DNA of 64,000 nt from an uncultured Lachnospiraceae bacterium (GTDB lineage Bacteria > Bacillota > Clostridia > Lachnospirales > Lachnospiraceae): contig CAJUPJ010000006.1 of NCBI GenBank assembly GCA_910588655.1, positions 67,660 through 131,659 on the forward strand. The letters run 5' to 3'. How positions within the stretch are numbered: position 1 is the stretch's first letter; each line of letters begins with the position of its first letter. A model generated the notes under the pieces. That model saw only the letters and a list, made by a program, of their open reading frames with translations, made no database searches and was not told where the DNA came from. Of the stretch, positions 43,889-52,106 are shown piece after piece. A program made the position numbers and the translations under genes.

Positions 43889-45766
43889 ATGGGTAATTTA
43901 ATTAGAAATAATGTTTTGGCATTTATAAAAAAAGAGCCTGTTTATTTCTTCACTATGACATTAATTGCATCAATTATGTTTGCGTTTAATTCAATGCTTT
44001 TTTCCCCAGATATTAAAGAGTTATGTGAACAAAGCTATGCAATGGATATTTTATTATTAGTATCGTCTGGAATTATTGTATTTGTCAATGCATGGCTTGT
44101 ACATTATATTATGGAATACATATTAAAACAGAGGGGCAGGGAATTTGCAATTTATATGTCAGTTGGTATAAAGAAAAAGGAAATTTTCTGGCTTTATTGT
44201 AAAGAAACTTGTTGCCAGGCATGTTTTTCATGGATTACCGGACTATTTGCTGGGTGTCTGCTGCAACAGTTTTTAATGGATATATTTTACCATCTTTTCC
44301 GTATAGAGTATAAAATTAAAATAAATATAAGCTTAAGATGTATTTTACTTTCTTATATTTTTTATATTATATGCTATATTGCAGCTCTGGTAAGTATAAG
44401 AAGATATTTTATGAAATTAGATATTGCTGGGTTATTAATAGCGGACAGAAAGACAGAGCAGACAGTTATTAATAAAAATTTATCTTTAACCAATAAAAAA
44501 CTGGGAACTCTGTTGCTTAAGAATAACAGGTTATTTTTATATCGTACTGTAACTTCAAAAATGAAAACCATGAAAAGAGTAATATTTATTACAACTTTGT
44601 TGCTTGCGTGTTCATTAACAGGCAGCACTATTGCAATGTTTTATACGGATTATCAAAACCACCAGATTGATGCAGAGTTTCCTTATTCATTATTAATATA
44701 CCATGATGATGGTATTCCAGACTTTATTAAAGAAAAAGAGGTATTAAAAGCAAATAGAATTAAACTAGAAACAGAACATGAGTATATTATTTATAAAAAT
44801 TCATCAGAGTATAGAAGAATATGGTTGTATACACATTTAAATTACTTTAACAGTTTATGGGAAGAAAATAGTTATAATATTAACCAGAAGGTTTTAGATA
44901 ATAATCCAGATTATGATGTATATTACCAGTATGATACTTTTATGAAATTAAGTGATTATAATAAATTAAGAAAAATGCTTGGCTTTCCACAAAAAGAACT
45001 TGGAAGTGATAAATATATTTTACAGGTTAAAAACCGTATATCTAAAGAATTATCATTTGGATTTACAAATAAAGATATTGTTATTGGTAACAAAACATTA
45101 TATCCATATGAGATTTGTACAGATGAATTTGAGCAAAATGGACACAATGGTGCTGACTATATAATTGTTATTCCAGATGAGGCAGCCAGCAGTTTAAAGC
45201 CATATTATTCAGTTTATGCTTTACAGACAAGTGATATTATTTCTTCAGAAGTAAGTAGTAGTTTAAGTGAAATAAATACAGGAACAGATAATTTTAAATA
45301 TGGAAGTAATCATAATATTTTATATGCAAGCCCTGTATTGGTAAAAACTGAGATAGAAGGCAGTTTAAAATCGCTTATATCAGTTTTATTATTTCCATTT
45401 GCATATATTAGCCTGGTTTTTTTATGTGCAACGATGGCAGTTTTATCAATACAGTTAGTTAGTGATTCAAAAATCCATAAATATAGATATATGGTTCTTG
45501 CCAGATTAGGAATGAAAGAATCTGGAATAAATAAACTGGTTCACCAGCAGCTCGCATTAAGTTATCTAGTTCCAGCTATTCTTGCTTTGGTAACTGGAGG
45601 GACAATTTCTTTATATATCAGCCGTACTATGGTATATAATGTGGGGATGTCTGTAGCATATGTAAAATATTTATTATTATCACTAATATGGATTGCAGTT
45701 ATTTATTTAGCATATTACATATTGGCAGATTTACTTTTTAGGAGAAATATCTTTTTTGATAAATAG
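43889..45766 (+). CDS. BceB-like FtsX permease (peptide sensing/immunity)
   Basis: A 625-aa membrane protein with about ten helices: pairs near 18-40 and 50-80, then 105-170, 230-250, and a C-terminal block near 500-620. An extracellular domain of about 240 residues (about 253-490) lies between helices 7 and 8, as in BceB, where it binds peptide antibiotics or lipid-II complexes. FtsX signatures REFAIYMSVGIKKKEI and YRYMVLARLGMKESGI are present. The likely ATPase partner is encoded at the far end of the block (49239-49979). That separation is unusual and suggests that biosynthesis genes were inserted into an ancestral bceAB pair. Confidence 0.9.
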   Translation: MGNLIRNNVLAFIKKEPVYFFTMTLIASIMFAFNSMLFSPDIKELCEQSYAMDILLLVSSGIIVFVNAWLVHYIMEYILKQRGREFAIYMSVGIKKKEIFWLYCKETCCQACFSWITGLFAGCLLQQFLMDIFYHLFRIEYKIKINISLRCILLSYIFYIICYIAALVSIRRYFMKLDIAGLLIADRKTEQTVINKNLSLTNKKLGTLLLKNNRLFLYRTVTSKMKTMKRVIFITTLLLACSLTGSTIAMFYTDYQNHQIDAEFPYSLLIYHDDGIPDFIKEKEVLKANRIKLETEHEYIIYKNSSEYRRIWLYTHLNYFNSLWEENSYNINQKVLDNNPDYDVYYQYDTFMKLSDYNKLRKMLGFPQKELGSDKYILQVKNRISKELSFGFTNKDIVIGNKTLYPYEICTDEFEQNGHNGADYIIVIPDEAASSLKPYYSVYALQTSDIISSEVSSSLSEINTGTDNFKYGSNHNILYASPVLVKTEIEGSLKSLISVLLFPFAYISLVFLCATMAVLSIQLVSDSKIHKYRYMVLARLGMKESGINKLVHQQLALSYLVPAILALVTGGTISLYISRTMVYNVGMSVAYVKYLLLSLIWIAVIYLAYYILADLLFRRNIFFDK

Positions 45767-45779
45767 AAAGGGGTAAATT

Positions 45780-47093
45780 ATGAAAGAGTCGAAGTATAAT
45801 TTTATTATTGAAGGGAAAGATGGCAACACTCTTTTTTATAATACAAGAATGGGCAGCCTGGCAGTTGTTGAACCACATAAAAAACAGCAATATGATTTAT
45901 TTATAAGAGATGAAGCGGAATTAGATAATGATTTTTTATCACAGCTTAAATATTGTGGTTTTCTTGTTGAGGATGGTTTTGATGAAAAATTAGATATTAA
46001 GATGCGGTTATTGAGTTCACGCTATGATACATCTGTGCTGTCGTTGACAATTACTCCAACAATGGCATGTAATTTCAGATGTGTGTATTGTTTTGAGAAT
46101 GGTCACTATGGACATGGTAAAATGAGTATATCTGTACAGGATAAAATTATTGAATTAGTAGAAAAAGAAGTCTGCCATATTGAAAAGCTGGTTATAACAT
46201 GGTATGGCGGAGAACCTCTTCTTGCTATGGATGTAATTGAACTGCTTACACCAAGGCTTAAGAAAATATGTGATAACCATAATGTAGATTATTCAGCATC
46301 TATGGTAACAAACGGTTATTTGTTAAATACAGATATGTGTGAAAAACTGGATAGATGTCATGTTGGAGATGTACAGATTACTTTAGATGGGGATTGTAAT
46401 ACTCATAACAAAAGACGTCCTTTAGCTGATGGAGCTGGTTCATATGAAAAAATAATAAGTAATCTTGAAGAGATACATGGAAAAATTGGTATAAGTATAC
46501 GTATTAATGTTGACAAGCTTAATAAAGATAAGGTACAGGAAGTAGTTAATGAATTAAAAGAACGGAATATATATAAGGATGTCTTTTGTTATCTTGGCCT
46601 GGTTACATCTGCTAATGGACAATGTAATAATTGTACTTGCATGACATCAGAAATGTATTCTAAATTTAACCTGGAATTTATGTTTAATAATGAAATGCCA
46701 TTACAGTCATTTTATCCTAAACCATCTGGTAATTATTGTGGGGCAGACTATGTACTGGGATATGTAATTGATGCAGATGGATATGTATATAAATGCTGGA
46801 GTGATGTCGGAATTAGTGAAAGATGTATTATGACACTGGATGAAATGCTTGGTCATAATGTGTCTGGAAACAATTTAATTACAGATACACAATCACAATT
46901 AGTAATGAATGGATATATGTTATTTGACCCTACAGAGGATAATAAATGCAGTGAGTGTAAGTATCTTCCAATATGTATGGGGGGATGTCCACATAGCAGG
47001 CTAGAAAATAACCAGATATGTGAACAATACCGGTATAATATAGATGGTTTTTTACTAGAGTATGCCCGAAAAATAACAGATAAAGAAAATTAA
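45780..47093 (+). CDS. Radical SAM/SPASM peptide maturase
   Basis: A 437-aa radical SAM enzyme. A leader-binding-like N-terminus (NFIIEGKDGNTLFYNTR, 7-23) precedes the CxxxCxxC cluster motif CNFRCVYC (Cys97, 101, 104) and ITWYGGEPLL. The C-terminal SPASM region (from about 319) binds auxiliary iron-sulfur clusters through CGADY, YKCWSD, CSECKYLPICMGGC and CEQY. Such enzymes cross-link ribosomally made peptides, forming thioether or carbon-carbon bonds; the exact bond is unknown here. The two short peptides immediately downstream are the likely substrates. GAAAGGGG lies 8 nt before the start. Confidence 0.93.
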   Translation: MKESKYNFIIEGKDGNTLFYNTRMGSLAVVEPHKKQQYDLFIRDEAELDNDFLSQLKYCGFLVEDGFDEKLDIKMRLLSSRYDTSVLSLTITPTMACNFRCVYCFENGHYGHGKMSISVQDKIIELVEKEVCHIEKLVITWYGGEPLLAMDVIELLTPRLKKICDNHNVDYSASMVTNGYLLNTDMCEKLDRCHVGDVQITLDGDCNTHNKRRPLADGAGSYEKIISNLEEIHGKIGISIRINVDKLNKDKVQEVVNELKERNIYKDVFCYLGLVTSANGQCNNCTCMTSEMYSKFNLEFMFNNEMPLQSFYPKPSGNYCGADYVLGYVIDADGYVYKCWSDVGISERCIMTLDEMLGHNVSGNNLITDTQSQLVMNGYMLFDPTEDNKCSECKYLPICMGGCPHSRLENNQICEQYRYNIDGFLLEYARKITDKEN

Positions 47094-47116
47094 TTCAGAC
47101 TGGAGGTGAGGTATAA

Positions 47117-47293
47117 ATGCGTATATTAGTTAATCCATGTGTAGCTGCAAAAAGTTCTTCTTCTTGTAATTATACTTGTCCTGTATACAATACAGGTATC
47201 AAGGGTCTTAAGGATATGTTTAAGAAGTGGGGAAAGAAGAAAAAAAAGAAAAAGAAACAGCCAGCATGGAAAGTCTGCTGGTATGATAATTAG
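47117..47293 (+). CDS. Candidate RiPP precursor peptide 1 (58 aa)
   Basis: ATG at 47117 lies 8 nt after GGAGGTG, 23 bp behind the maturase. The 58-aa product has an N-terminal segment MRILVNPCVAAKSSSS, Cys at 8, 17, 21 and 54, the motif CNYTC, then a helical stretch KGLKDMFKKWG, eight Lys in a row, and the end QPAWKVCWYDN. It shares Pro7, an Ala-Ala-Lys region and Tyr-Thr-Cys with peptide 2. Trp-Gly-Lys and Lys/Trp-rich ends resemble substrates of enzymes that join Lys to Trp; the Cys residues would suit thioethers. The cationic tail suggests a membrane-active product. The function is inferred from context. Confidence 0.75.
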   Translation: MRILVNPCVAAKSSSSCNYTCPVYNTGIKGLKDMFKKWGKKKKKKKKQPAWKVCWYDN

Positions 47294-47415
47294 TTTGTTG
47301 TATTAAGGATTTGAATCTAATCTTTTTTCTTGTACAAAGGTAAAAATGTTATGTGGATTTACCCCCATATAATACGAGTTAAAAGATAGAAATAGATTGA
47401 AAGTAGGCTTTTAAA

Positions 47416-47514
47416 ATGGAAGTAATTCAGAAGCCGGTTGCACTTGCAGCGAAGAAGAGCTGCCCTTCAAAAGGGTGCAGAAGATATACTTGCTTTTATA
47501 AAATTTTTGGTTAA
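47416..47514 (+). CDS. Candidate RiPP precursor peptide 2 (32 aa)
   Basis: A 32-aa frame, MEVIQKPVALAAKKS then CPSKGCRRYTCFYKIFG, with Cys16, Cys21 and Cys26 evenly spaced by four residues. The N-terminus aligns with peptide 1 (hydrophobic pair at 3-4, Pro7, Ala-Ala, Lys) and both have Tyr-Thr-Cys followed two residues later by Tyr. The M-x-I/V-x-x-K-P start also recalls short Cys-rich peptides paired with radical SAM enzymes in Clostridia (Clo7bot type), from memory. The ribosome site (AGTAGG) is weaker than that of peptide 1. A hairpin at 47544-47578 follows. Confidence 0.65.
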   Translation: MEVIQKPVALAAKKSCPSKGCRRYTCFYKIFG

Positions 47515-47543
47515 TTAAATAAGGTAAGTTATAATGATGGTAT

Positions 47544-47578
47544 CAGGCATAATCATGGTAATTTTTTGATTATGTCTG
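47544..47578 (+). terminator. Hairpin between precursor 2 and exporter
   Basis: CAGGCATAATCA pairs with TGATTATGTCTG (12 bp, one G-U) with an 11-nt loop and no good T-run. It may stabilise or partially terminate the precursor mRNA so that precursors exceed exporter. Confidence 0.55.
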
Positions 47579-47610
47579 GTATTTCTGTATTAATTATTGG
47601 GAGATGTGTG

Positions 47611-49215
47611 ATGAAAATACATAAAATAATAAAAAGAGAAATATATATGGCTAAACATCTGATATTTGGATTTTTATTAACATATATTTTGGTTCTTATA
47701 TTACAAATAATAGTTCCATATGCTGGAGGTTGTTATATAGATTCTTTATTAGGCAGACATTCTGCAGTTGTTTTATTTGTTGCAGGAATTGGTATATTAA
47801 ATTTTTCTTCAATGATATTAGATTTCTGTATGACATATATTTTAACAAAATTAAATAATACATTTCTTTATAAAATATGTAATTCATTATTCCAAAAAAT
47901 TTATAAATTGCCATTAAAGTATTTCCGCAGCCAGGATTCTGTATTTTTGACTGACCAGGTTACAGGGGATGCTGCTACTATTGCAGAATTTATATTAAAT
48001 GGAATACCTGATTTAATCTATAATCTTGTTTTAGTAATTGCCAGTGCAGTTATTATATTTAAGGTTGATTTTATTCTTGGGATTCTAATAATAATTACAA
48101 TACCAGTTTATTTTTTTACATATAAGAAGCTTGAAAATAAAATGTATCAAAATGAACAACTATATAAGGAAGCTGGAAATGATTATACATCTAAAGGGAC
48201 AGAACAAATAAGATGTACTAAGTTTGTAAAAGAAAATGCATTAGAAAAGGAAATGGAGGAAAGGTTTTTGGTTTCATTTCAGAATATGCTTAAGTGTGCT
48301 ATAGGGCAAATAAAAACGCAGTATTTATTTTCTAATCTTAACCGTGTGATTATGACAACCTGTTATTTGTTAATAATTGGGATTGGTGGCTACAAAGTTA
48401 TGACAGGGCATATAACAGTAGGCTATTTTACTATAATAAATAGTTACTTAACTATGATTATTTCTGCAACTTCTGATATTATTGATTTTTCTGGCAGTGT
48501 ACCAGAATATAAAGTTGCTTTGGACAGAATGGATGGTATTTTATCGCAAGAGCTGCCAATGGATAATAAAAATGATAAAATTTATGAAAAAATCCAAAGA
48601 ATAGAATTAAGAGATATACAGTTTTCTTATGATAATAGTGTGCTTTTTAAACAGTTTAATTGTATTTTTGAAAAAAATAATATATATGGGATTTATGGGG
48701 AGAATGGAACAGGTAAAAGTTCCCTGTTAGATGCAATTATTGGATTATATCCAGAGTGTTGTGATGGTACAATTTTATATAATAATAAAAATTTAGAACA
48801 ATATGATATGGACAGGATGCTAAAGGCAGAAATTTCATTTTTGGAACAAAATGCAGAAAAATTAAATATTTCTGCTAAAGAGTATATACGTTTTGGGATT
48901 GATGATGTAGATAGCGAAAAAGAAAAAAATTTAATTTCCTGCTTCTTCCAGGATGATTATGCAGTAATAGAAAGTATGGATAATATAAATTTATGTTCAG
49001 GAGGGGAAATGGAAAAATTATCTCTTGTGCGTATTTTGCAAAAAAAATCTTCTTTGCTGATTTTAGATGAACCAACTACAGGTTTAGACTATGTGTCTGT
49101 AAATAATTTAAAAGAGGTTTTATTAAAAGAAAAGAGAGAAAAAATAATAATTATTGTTACACATGATGAAAGAATTATTAAAATTTGTGATAAAATTATA
49201 GATATTAAACAATAG
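47611..49215 (+). CDS. ABC exporter (fused TMD-ATPase) for the peptide
   Basis: A 534-aa half-transporter. The N-terminal membrane domain (about 10-310) has six helices. The ATPase domain has Walker A GENGTGKSS (about 363), signature CSGGEMEKL (about 462), Walker B SLLILDEPTTGLD (about 480) and the switch His in IVTHDER. There is no N-terminal C39 peptidase domain, so it cannot itself remove a double-Gly leader. Its place right after the precursors points to export of the modified peptide. The start at 47611 follows TTGGGAGATGTGTG; ATG 47647 is an alternative. Confidence 0.88.
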   Translation: MKIHKIIKREIYMAKHLIFGFLLTYILVLILQIIVPYAGGCYIDSLLGRHSAVVLFVAGIGILNFSSMILDFCMTYILTKLNNTFLYKICNSLFQKIYKLPLKYFRSQDSVFLTDQVTGDAATIAEFILNGIPDLIYNLVLVIASAVIIFKVDFILGILIIITIPVYFFTYKKLENKMYQNEQLYKEAGNDYTSKGTEQIRCTKFVKENALEKEMEERFLVSFQNMLKCAIGQIKTQYLFSNLNRVIMTTCYLLIIGIGGYKVMTGHITVGYFTIINSYLTMIISATSDIIDFSGSVPEYKVALDRMDGILSQELPMDNKNDKIYEKIQRIELRDIQFSYDNSVLFKQFNCIFEKNNIYGIYGENGTGKSSLLDAIIGLYPECCDGTILYNNKNLEQYDMDRMLKAEISFLEQNAEKLNISAKEYIRFGIDDVDSEKEKNLISCFFQDDYAVIESMDNINLCSGGEMEKLSLVRILQKKSSLLILDEPTTGLDYVSVNNLKEVLLKEKREKIIIIVTHDERIIKICDKIIDIKQ

Positions 49216-49238
49216 TTATGAAAGGAAATATAAGTATT

Positions 49239-49979
49239 ATGGAAGATGTAATAAATGTAATTGATATAGAGAAGTATTATGCTTATGATGGAAATTTTAC
49301 TAAAGCAGTTAAAAGAGTTACGTTTAATGTCAGAAATGGAGAGTTTATCAGTATTATGGGAAAGTCGGGGTCAGGAAAAACGTCATTGTTAAATATAATA
49401 GCTACTATTGATTTTGCAACTGCCGGACATATTATTTTTGAAGGAAAAGATATTACTGTTATGAGTGATGATGAAAAGGCAGAATTCAGAAAACAAAATA
49501 TTGGTTTTATATTCCAGGATTATAATTTGATAGATACCCTTACAATCAGGGAAAATATATGTATACCCCTTATTATGAATAAATATGATAAAAAAATAAT
49601 TGGAAAAATGGTTGAAAATATTATGAAGCAGCTTGATATCCTGGATATAAAGGATAAGTATCCATATCAGGTTTCGGGTGGACAACAGCAACGTTGTGCA
49701 TGTGCAAGGGCATTAATATATGATAAAAAGTATTTGTTTGCGGATGAACCTACAGGAGCTTTAGATACACGTTCTTCAATAAATTTAATGGAAACTTTTA
49801 AAATGATTAATAGAAAATTTGGAACTACAATATTAATGGTCACACATGACCCTGTTTCATCCAGCTTTAGTGACCGGGTTTTATTTCTGGAAGATGGTAA
49901 AATTGTTTATGAATTATTGAAAGGAAATAAGGATAACGAAAAAATGTTAGAAGAAATTTTAAATGTACAAAGAATATAA
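49239..49979 (+). CDS. BceA-like ABC ATPase
   Basis: A 246-aa ATPase of the BceA/MacB class: Walker A GKSGSGKTS (about 43-51), Q-loop GFIFQDYNLIDTLT, signature VSGGQQQR (about 142), Walker B LFADEPTGALD and switch His in VTHDPVS. It most likely energises the BceB-like permease at the start of the block, giving self-protection and the signal for the BceRS pair. Start 49239 fits the family N-terminus (EDVINVIDIEKYY); 49218 is in frame but lacks a ribosome site. Confidence 0.9.
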   Translation: MEDVINVIDIEKYYAYDGNFTKAVKRVTFNVRNGEFISIMGKSGSGKTSLLNIIATIDFATAGHIIFEGKDITVMSDDEKAEFRKQNIGFIFQDYNLIDTLTIRENICIPLIMNKYDKKIIGKMVENIMKQLDILDIKDKYPYQVSGGQQQRCACARALIYDKKYLFADEPTGALDTRSSINLMETFKMINRKFGTTILMVTHDPVSSSFSDRVLFLEDGKIVYELLKGNKDNEKMLEEILNVQRI

Positions 49980-50008
49980 AGGATATATGGTATTTAATGT
50001 GATATTTA

Positions 50009-50060
50009 CTATATTCCATTATTCCAGGTTTTTATAATATAAATAATGGAATATAGCTGG
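50009..50060 (+). terminator. Terminator closing the RiPP block
   Basis: A perfect 15-bp AT-rich stem (CTATATTCCATTATT, AATAATGGAATATAG) downstream of the BceA-like gene, with a modest T-rich tail. Confidence 0.65.
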
Positions 50061-50089
50061 TTCTGTTGTGGTTATTTTTATATACCTGA

Positions 50090-50930
50090 AATTTTCCGGC
50101 AGCTGTCCCTTATCATAAGTTTTCCTTCTAATTCCATGCGTACTACACTGGAGTGTCCATTTTTTAACCGGTCGACAGCAGGTACAGGGCAAACTTTCCC
50201 ATTTCTTCTTTAGGAAGTTTTACGGTGGTAAGCATAGGGCGGCAGTCGCCAACATACCCTGTTTTTTTATATACAAGGCTTATCAGGTAATTAACAGCAG
50301 TTGAAGCAACTTTGCATCCATCGCATAATATTTCATCCACTTCGTAGTTGGTGGAATTCCAGTTTACAGATACTACACTTTTATATCTGGTATCAAGTTT
50401 TTTCTAGTTAATTCTACATTACTGGATTGTTCTGGCTGGATTATTCTGCATTAAGCGTTCCAATAATACTAAAACCTTTGTACTGGCTTGTATCTGTAAC
50501 GTATTCTTTTAATATTGCAATGATTTCTGCTGCCTCTTTGGTAATCAAGAATTAATGATGCGGAAATGTATGGTATTACATTTTTGTTGTCCATGTAGCA
50601 TATATTATGCCCTGCAGCGGTCTCTGGATTGCGGAGCTCATATGCAGCAGAAAGGTACATATTCCTCCAGAGCCCTGTAATTGCCTGGTAGCCAAACTGT
50701 TCTAATGCGTCAGCGCAGAGGTTAATATCACTAAGAACCTGTACGTTTTTTTTATCTACTAGAAATTGTTTGTTTAAATGTTCAATATTTATAATATAGT
50801 TATTTTTTTGCCATCTTTTTTTCTTTCGTTTGGTATAAAACGTTTCCCCCTTCGTTTTACGTTGTTTGCTGTCTATGGGTTGTATTATATTTTGCAACTG
50901 GGGTATTTTCAATGAAAATGCTATATAAAA
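50090..50930 (-). pseudogene. Decayed LacI-family regulator
   Basis: Several minus-strand frames, interrupted by stops and shifts, add up to a LacI/PurR-type effector domain. From N to C one reads ALEQFGYQAITGLWRN, LDYQRGS, IIAILKEYVTDTSQYKGFSI, NYEVDEILCDG, RPMLTTVKLPKEEMGKFA, then in another frame KNGHSSVVRMELEGKLMIRD. The PMLTTVKLPKEEMG and HSSVVRMELEGKLMIRDS segments are typical of the C-terminal part of this family. No helix-turn-helix is visible at the 5' end. At least three frame breaks make it a clear pseudogene at the right edge of the RiPP block. Confidence 0.7.
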
Positions 50931-51042
50931 GCATAATAGTAAATAGGAAAACGGGCTATAAAGAAGTTAAAAAAGTGTAATTTTATAAAAAAATATAAAA
51001 TCGTGAAAATGTAACCACAGGCAGTTTTACTGGCAAAAACAC

Positions 51043-51091
51043 AAAAACTCCATGTGTGGCATGTATATTCATGTTTTATAATGGAGTTTTT
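51043..51091. terminator. Bidirectional terminator downstream of SPFH gene
   Basis: AAAAACTCCAT (51043-51053) pairs perfectly with ATGGAGTTTTT (51081-51091). On the minus strand it ends the ydj-like operon. Confidence 0.8.
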
Positions 51092-51114
51092 GGGTTAATT
51101 TGAATTATTCATAT

Positions 51115-52077
51115 TTACACAAGTTTCCTGCCGCAGTTAGGGCAGAACTTGCTTCCAGATGTTTTCTGTCCGCAATCCGGGCAGAAATTAGGTGCGCCTG
51201 TACCTGGTGTATTGGACTGTGCCTGCTGTGTACCCATGTTCATCTGGTTAACCATCTGGCCTGCCATCTGCATGCCCATCATCATGCCAGCCATATCACC
51301 AGCTGTACTTCCACCGCTTAAATTTCCAGATGCCATTGCATCCGTCATAGATACCTGCTGGTATCTTCCTATATCACCAACCATGCTCTGTGCTGCATTT
51401 TTATTAATCATATCCTGTATTTCAGAAGGATAATTAAAACTCATAACCTGTAAGTTTGTTATTGTTATTCCGTCTTTCATAACCTGCATATCAAGGTCGC
51501 TTTTAATCCCGTTAGCAATATCAAAAGCGTTTGCCTGGAGGTTAAACATATCTTTGCCTTCTTTGGTAATCCATTTCATAAGAAGCTGGTCAATAACGGA
51601 AGTTATACGGAGCTTTACATCTTCAACATGGTACTGCTGTTTAACACCAGCAATTTTGTCTATAAGTGCAACATAGTCGTCCACTTTAAATGCCAGAGTG
51701 CCGTTTGCACGCACAGGAAGCCCGCCAGGCATGTTTGGGGCAGGGATGTTTACAGGGGATTTTGTACCCCATTTAATTAGAAATTCTTTGGTATTTATAA
51801 AAAGGACTTCTGCACGCATACCGCTGTTAAATCCAAATTTAAAACCTTTTAGGGTTGAAAGGAACGGTATAATCTGTGATTCAATATCATATTCCCCATC
51901 ATCTTTAAAAATACCTTCAATTTTGCCATTATAAAGGAATATTGCGTCCTGGCCTGGTTTAATTATAAGCTTTGAACCTTTCTTGATTTCACGGTTTGCC
52001 CATTTCCAGAAAATCATGTCATCACGCCATTCTTCCCATTCAACTACATTTGAAAACTGTCCTGAAAAAAGTCCCAT
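51115..52077 (-). CDS. ydjI: SPFH-domain protein with C-terminal zinc ribbon (YdjI-like)
   Basis: A 320-aa cytoplasmic, membrane-associated SPFH (stomatin/flotillin-like) protein. The N-terminus has GLFSGQFSNVVEWEEWRDDM. The SPFH core spans about 20-210 (KLIIKPGQDAIFLYNGKIEG), followed by a Met/Gly/Gln-rich linker and a zinc ribbon made of CPDCGQKTSGSKFCPNCGRK at the very end. It is the last gene of a four-gene operon matching Bacillus ydjFGHI. There YdjI helps bring PspA-type YdjF to the membrane during envelope stress. Confidence 0.9.
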   Translation of the reverse strand: MGLFSGQFSNVVEWEEWRDDMIFWKWANREIKKGSKLIIKPGQDAIFLYNGKIEGIFKDDGEYDIESQIIPFLSTLKGFKFGFNSGMRAEVLFINTKEFLIKWGTKSPVNIPAPNMPGGLPVRANGTLAFKVDDYVALIDKIAGVKQQYHVEDVKLRITSVIDQLLMKWITKEGKDMFNLQANAFDIANGIKSDLDMQVMKDGITITNLQVMSFNYPSEIQDMINKNAAQSMVGDIGRYQQVSMTDAMASGNLSGGSTAGDMAGMMMGMQMAGQMVNQMNMGTQQAQSNTPGTGAPNFCPDCGQKTSGSKFCPNCGRKLV

Positions 52078-52106
52078 AAATTACCTCCCAGATTAAAATA
52101 AGTATT

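Noticed and set aside
47117..47293. Assigning peptide 1 to the streptococcal WGK family
   Set aside because: Only the three-residue motif matches; the N-terminus and Cys content point to a different group, so no family name is given.
47352..47380. Very short frame (MLCGFTPI) between the two precursor peptides, considered as a third precursor
   Set aside because: Only eight codons, no shared N-terminal pattern with peptides 1 and 2.
50469..50912. 147-codon minus-strand frame as an intact gene
   Set aside because: Only a middle fragment of a decayed LacI-type regulator; flanking sequence continues the same protein in other frames.
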